NCBI GenBank assembly: GCA_949298805.1
Contig: CASFXY010000013.1
Span: 1-64,000 of the forward strand
DNA from: an uncultured bacterium
Lineage (GTDB): Bacteria; Cyanobacteriota; Vampirovibrionia; Gastranaerophilales; Gastranaerophilaceae
Reading direction: 5' to 3'
DNA length: 64,000 bases
Part shown: piece after piece, positions 61,685 through 64,000 of the stretch
Layout of the letters: each line of letters opens with the position of its first letter
Numbering within the stretch: position 1 is the stretch's first letter
The notes under the pieces: model-generated
Databases searched by the model: none
What the model was told of the DNA's origin: nothing
The model's input: only the letters and a program-made list of their open reading frames with translations
Position numbers and translations under genes: made by a program

Positions 61685-64000
61685 ACACTAAAGATGTCTT
61701 TAATGTCTTGGTATGTAAGTGTTTTTGCTATATTTCTGTCAATTGAAATTACACTATCTACAAGCGAGCGTTTTTTGGATTTTAGTCTTTGAATTTTTTC
61801 TTCTACGGTACCTTTTGTAATTAAGCGGTAGACAAAAACTTTCTTTGTTTGTCCGATACGATAAGCTCTGTCTGTTGCCTGGTCTTCAACAGCAGGGTTC
61901 CACCAAGGGTCATAATGAATAACATAATCTGCACCGGTTAGGTTTAAACCGGTACCGCCCGCCTTAAGTGATACAAGGAATATTGGAATTGTTGAATCGT
62001 TATTAAATCTTTCAACAACTTCTTGGCGATTTTTAGTAGCACCCGATAAATACTCATGCTTGATACCTTTTGTTTCAAGCCAAGATTTAATGATATCAAG
62101 CATACCTACAAACTGACTGAACAATAAAATTCTGTGACCTTCGGAGATTATTTCTTCAAGCATTTCTTGCAAATGCTCAAATTTACCCGATTCGTTTATG
62201 CCCAAAGTACCCTCTTTGTCGTAAAGTCTGGGGTGACAGCATATTTGTCTTAATCTTAAAAGGGCAGAGAATATTGACATTCTTGATTTTTCAAGTCCGA
62301 CAGTTTCAATTGATTTAAATAATTCTTCTTTTGTTGAATCAAGCACTTGTAAATATAAATCTTTTTGTTCCGGAGTAAGTTCACAATATGCAACAGATTC
62401 AATTTTATCAGGCAAGTCTTTTGCAACATCACGTTTCATGCGGCGTAAAATGAACGGAAATATTTGCCCCTTTAAGCGTTTTTCAACTGCTTTGTCCTCT
62501 TTTTCAACTATCGGATTAACATATCGATAGTTAAATTCATTTGCATCAAATAAAAATCCGCTCATAAGAAAATCAAAAATACTCCAAAGTTCTTCTAATC
62601 TGTTTTCAATCGGAGTACCGCTTAGAGCCAATCGGTGTTTTGATTTAAGCTCTTTTACGGCTTTTGATGTTTGTGATGTAGCATTTTTAATGTTTTGCGA
62701 CTCATCCAATATTACATAACGAAATTCAAATTTTTTTAATTCTTCTATATCTCGTCTGACAAGTGCATAAGATGTTATTATAACATCGTATTTCGGAATA
62801 TTTTTAAATTGTGATTTTCTTTCAACTCCCGATAAAACAAGATATTTTAAATTAGGCGCAAATTTCTCAATTTCATTTTCCCAGTTGAATACTACCGATG
62901 TCGGGCAAATAACAAGAGATGGTTCTTTACCGTCTTTTTCTTTTGCTTTTTGCAAAAGTGTTAGTGTCTGCAAAGTTTTGCCTAGCCCCATATCATCTGC
63001 TAAAATGCCATTTAAGCCGTATTTGTATAAAAACCAAAGCCAACTGTATCCTTTTGCTTGATATTCCCGAAGGGTTGCAACGGTAGATTTTGGCAGGGGC
63101 GTATTTTCCATATTTGAAAAAGTTGAAATTTCTTTCCAAAATTTTGAAAACTTGCGCGACATTTTGAGTTTTACGCCCATTGATTCCATTTCCGAAACAA
63201 CTCCGGCGCGGTAAGTTTTTACTATAAATTTGTCTTCATCATTTTTGTAAACATCGTAAGTGTTGAATGATTTTAAAAGAGATAAAATATCATCACAAGG
63301 AATTGCTGCTTGCCCTTTGCCTTTTGTATTGTAGTATTTTACTCCTTCATAAACCAAATCCTGAATTTTTTCAAATTCTATTATTTCACCGTCAACTTCG
63401 CCATGGAGTTCTATTTCAAATTTATCGGTTGATTCTTCAATGAAATCAATCGTCGCTTTAAGTTCAAAGCCTTTATTGTTTAATTTATACAGGCTCATGT
63501 CGTCTTTTTCTATAAATTCCCAACCGTCCCCTGCTTTGTTTATGTAATAGTTATAAAAATCAATTGCATATTCTTTTTCGAGTGCAAGGTTATTGGTCTG
63601 CATTGGCGCAAAACGACATGCAAGAAGCATTTGATAAGCACGTTCTTCAAATTGCATATCTCGTTTAACCCAATAAAGAAGGTCTTTTTCAGGTTGTTTT
63701 ATTGTAACATAAGGACTTTTCGGTGTTTTTGAATAAGGAACCTTGACACCGTCATATTCAAAATCTAAAGATGCCTTTAAAGATAAATCGTAGTCTATGC
63801 TAAGTTCCACAATGCATTTTGGCGGACGTTTTTCGAAAGCGAGTTTTTCCATTTCTTCGCTTAAATATACGTTCATCATTTTTCTTAATTTTGGCAATTC
63901 TTCATAAATAAATTTGCCGCCTTCAGCATCTTTAATATCAGTGAATGAAGCTTTTGTAAGATATTGTGGCAAAATTGACACTTGTGCATCCGTTTGGAAA
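61681..64000 (-). CDS. SNF2-family DEAD-like helicase, 5' end beyond the window
   Basis: A partial gene. The reading frame is still open at the right edge, so its start lies outside. At least 773 residues are present. Helicase motifs: Walker A ILADDMGLGKTLQTL, motif II VILDESQNIKN (DESQ), TSYALVRRDI, HRLALSGTPIENRLEELWSI, and in the C-terminal half VSLKAGGTGLNLTGADYVIH followed by RAYRIGQTKKVFVYRL. The N-terminal part (substrate-associated region) precedes the helicase. A GTG at 63981 could be mistaken for the start, but no ribosome binding site supports it. Confidence 0.92.
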   Translation of the reverse strand, partial: FQTDAQVSILPQYLTKASFTDIKDAEGGKFIYEELPKLRKMMNVYLSEEMEKLAFEKRPPKCIVELSIDYDLSLKASLDFEYDGVKVPYSKTPKSPYVTIKQPEKDLLYWVKRDMQFEERAYQMLLACRFAPMQTNNLALEKEYAIDFYNYYINKAGDGWEFIEKDDMSLYKLNNKGFELKATIDFIEESTDKFEIELHGEVDGEIIEFEKIQDLVYEGVKYYNTKGKGQAAIPCDDILSLLKSFNTYDVYKNDEDKFIVKTYRAGVVSEMESMGVKLKMSRKFSKFWKEISTFSNMENTPLPKSTVATLREYQAKGYSWLWFLYKYGLNGILADDMGLGKTLQTLTLLQKAKEKDGKEPSLVICPTSVVFNWENEIEKFAPNLKYLVLSGVERKSQFKNIPKYDVIITSYALVRRDIEELKKFEFRYVILDESQNIKNATSQTSKAVKELKSKHRLALSGTPIENRLEELWSIFDFLMSGFLFDANEFNYRYVNPIVEKEDKAVEKRLKGQIFPFILRRMKRDVAKDLPDKIESVAYCELTPEQKDLYLQVLDSTKEELFKSIETVGLEKSRMSIFSALLRLRQICCHPRLYDKEGTLGINESGKFEHLQEMLEEIISEGHRILLFSQFVGMLDIIKSWLETKGIKHEYLSGATKNRQEVVERFNNDSTIPIFLVSLKAGGTGLNLTGADYVIHYDPWWNPAVEDQATDRAYRIGQTKKVFVYRLITKGTVEEKIQRLKSKKRSLVDSVISIDRNIAKTLTYQDIKDIFSV

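Noticed and set aside
63979-63981. GTG as the real start of the SNF2 gene
   Set aside because: The reading frame stays open to the window edge, no ribosome binding site precedes GTG, and family members are longer at the N-terminus.

Overview
The window is a gene-dense, AT-rich stretch of bacterial chromosome with about 57 protein genes, three tRNAs, almost no free intergenic space (nothing above about 220 bases) and no phage, transposase, integrase or CRISPR signature. The gene content points to a Gram-negative relative of the cyanobacteria, most likely a gut-type Melainabacterium (Vampirovibrionia, order Gastranaerophilales). The reasons are low G+C, lipopolysaccharide-export proteins (an OstA/LptD-like protein and an LptG/YjgP-family permease), flagellar genes scattered over several loci, cyanobacterial-looking EF-Tu and IlvC, and no photosynthesis genes. 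That assignment is inference from gene content; no rRNA is present to confirm it.

Layout. 0-0.5 kb: coaD. 0.66-2.2 kb: an alpha-amylase-like TIM-barrel protein with an unusual N-terminal tail. 2.3-8.9 kb: a flagellar basal-body operon (lytic transglycosylase, fliE, fliF, an unrecognised gene in the fliG position, fliH, flhA). 8.9-10.8 kb, minus: the classic rplS-rbgA-rnhB group. 10.9-15.9 kb: envelope genes (nuclease-like/phospholipase D fusion, a 35-residue membrane peptide, an EnvC-type M23 endopeptidase, an OstA/LptD-like protein). 15.9-21.3 kb, minus: cysteine-cluster protein, lipoprotein, large TPR protein, an LE-repeat protein and a phosphohexomutase. 21.3-25.7 kb: a receiver-STAS fusion, a large protein that looks like an ATPase-dead HerA fold, and a glycosyltransferase. 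25.7-27.3 kb: tRNA-Thr, tRNA-Thr, tRNA-Tyr and tuf behind a near-consensus sigma-70 promoter and ended by a strong terminator. 27.4-36.5 kb: membrane glycosyltransferase, glyoxalase, SIMPL protein, oligopeptide-binding protein, rmlD-like and manC-like sugar-nucleotide genes, a TPR protein and tmk. 36.6-39 kb: a MerR-like protein with a histidine kinase carrying a cysteine cluster. 39-43.2 kb, minus: hisG-mazG-phosphoesterase-ArnT-like. 43.3-50 kb: TPR protein, ileS, an armadillo FliG/MgtE-N-like protein, an LptG-like permease, tyrA. 50.1-52.3 kb: aconitase-type small subunit, isocitrate-type dehydrogenase, acpS and a small orphan. 52.3-58.2 kb: a GT5 glycogen-synthase-like protein, fliN, a GC-rich tandem repeat, ilvC, a DUF815 ATPase and a DUF486 membrane protein. 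58.2-64 kb: dnaE and the 3' part of a SNF2 helicase.

How it fits together. Three themes recur: (1) envelope and surface polysaccharide, in the sugar-nucleotide genes (phosphohexomutase, manC-like, rmlD-like), the glycosyltransferases, OstA and LptG; (2) motility, in the 2.3-8.9 kb operon plus the solitary fliN at 54.9 kb and possibly the armadillo protein at 47.2 kb; (3) housekeeping. The observations most likely to be new are a short N-terminal tag of the form [IM][NS]F[SKG][GA][RKN] shared by three unrelated proteins (amylase-like, TPR, GT5-like), two of them carbohydrate-active; a HerA-like protein that has lost its Walker A motif and gained an acidic linker and a PcrA-like C-terminus; a receiver-STAS fusion; a repeat protein built of LE...F(G) units; and an unrecognised protein where FliG should be encoded.
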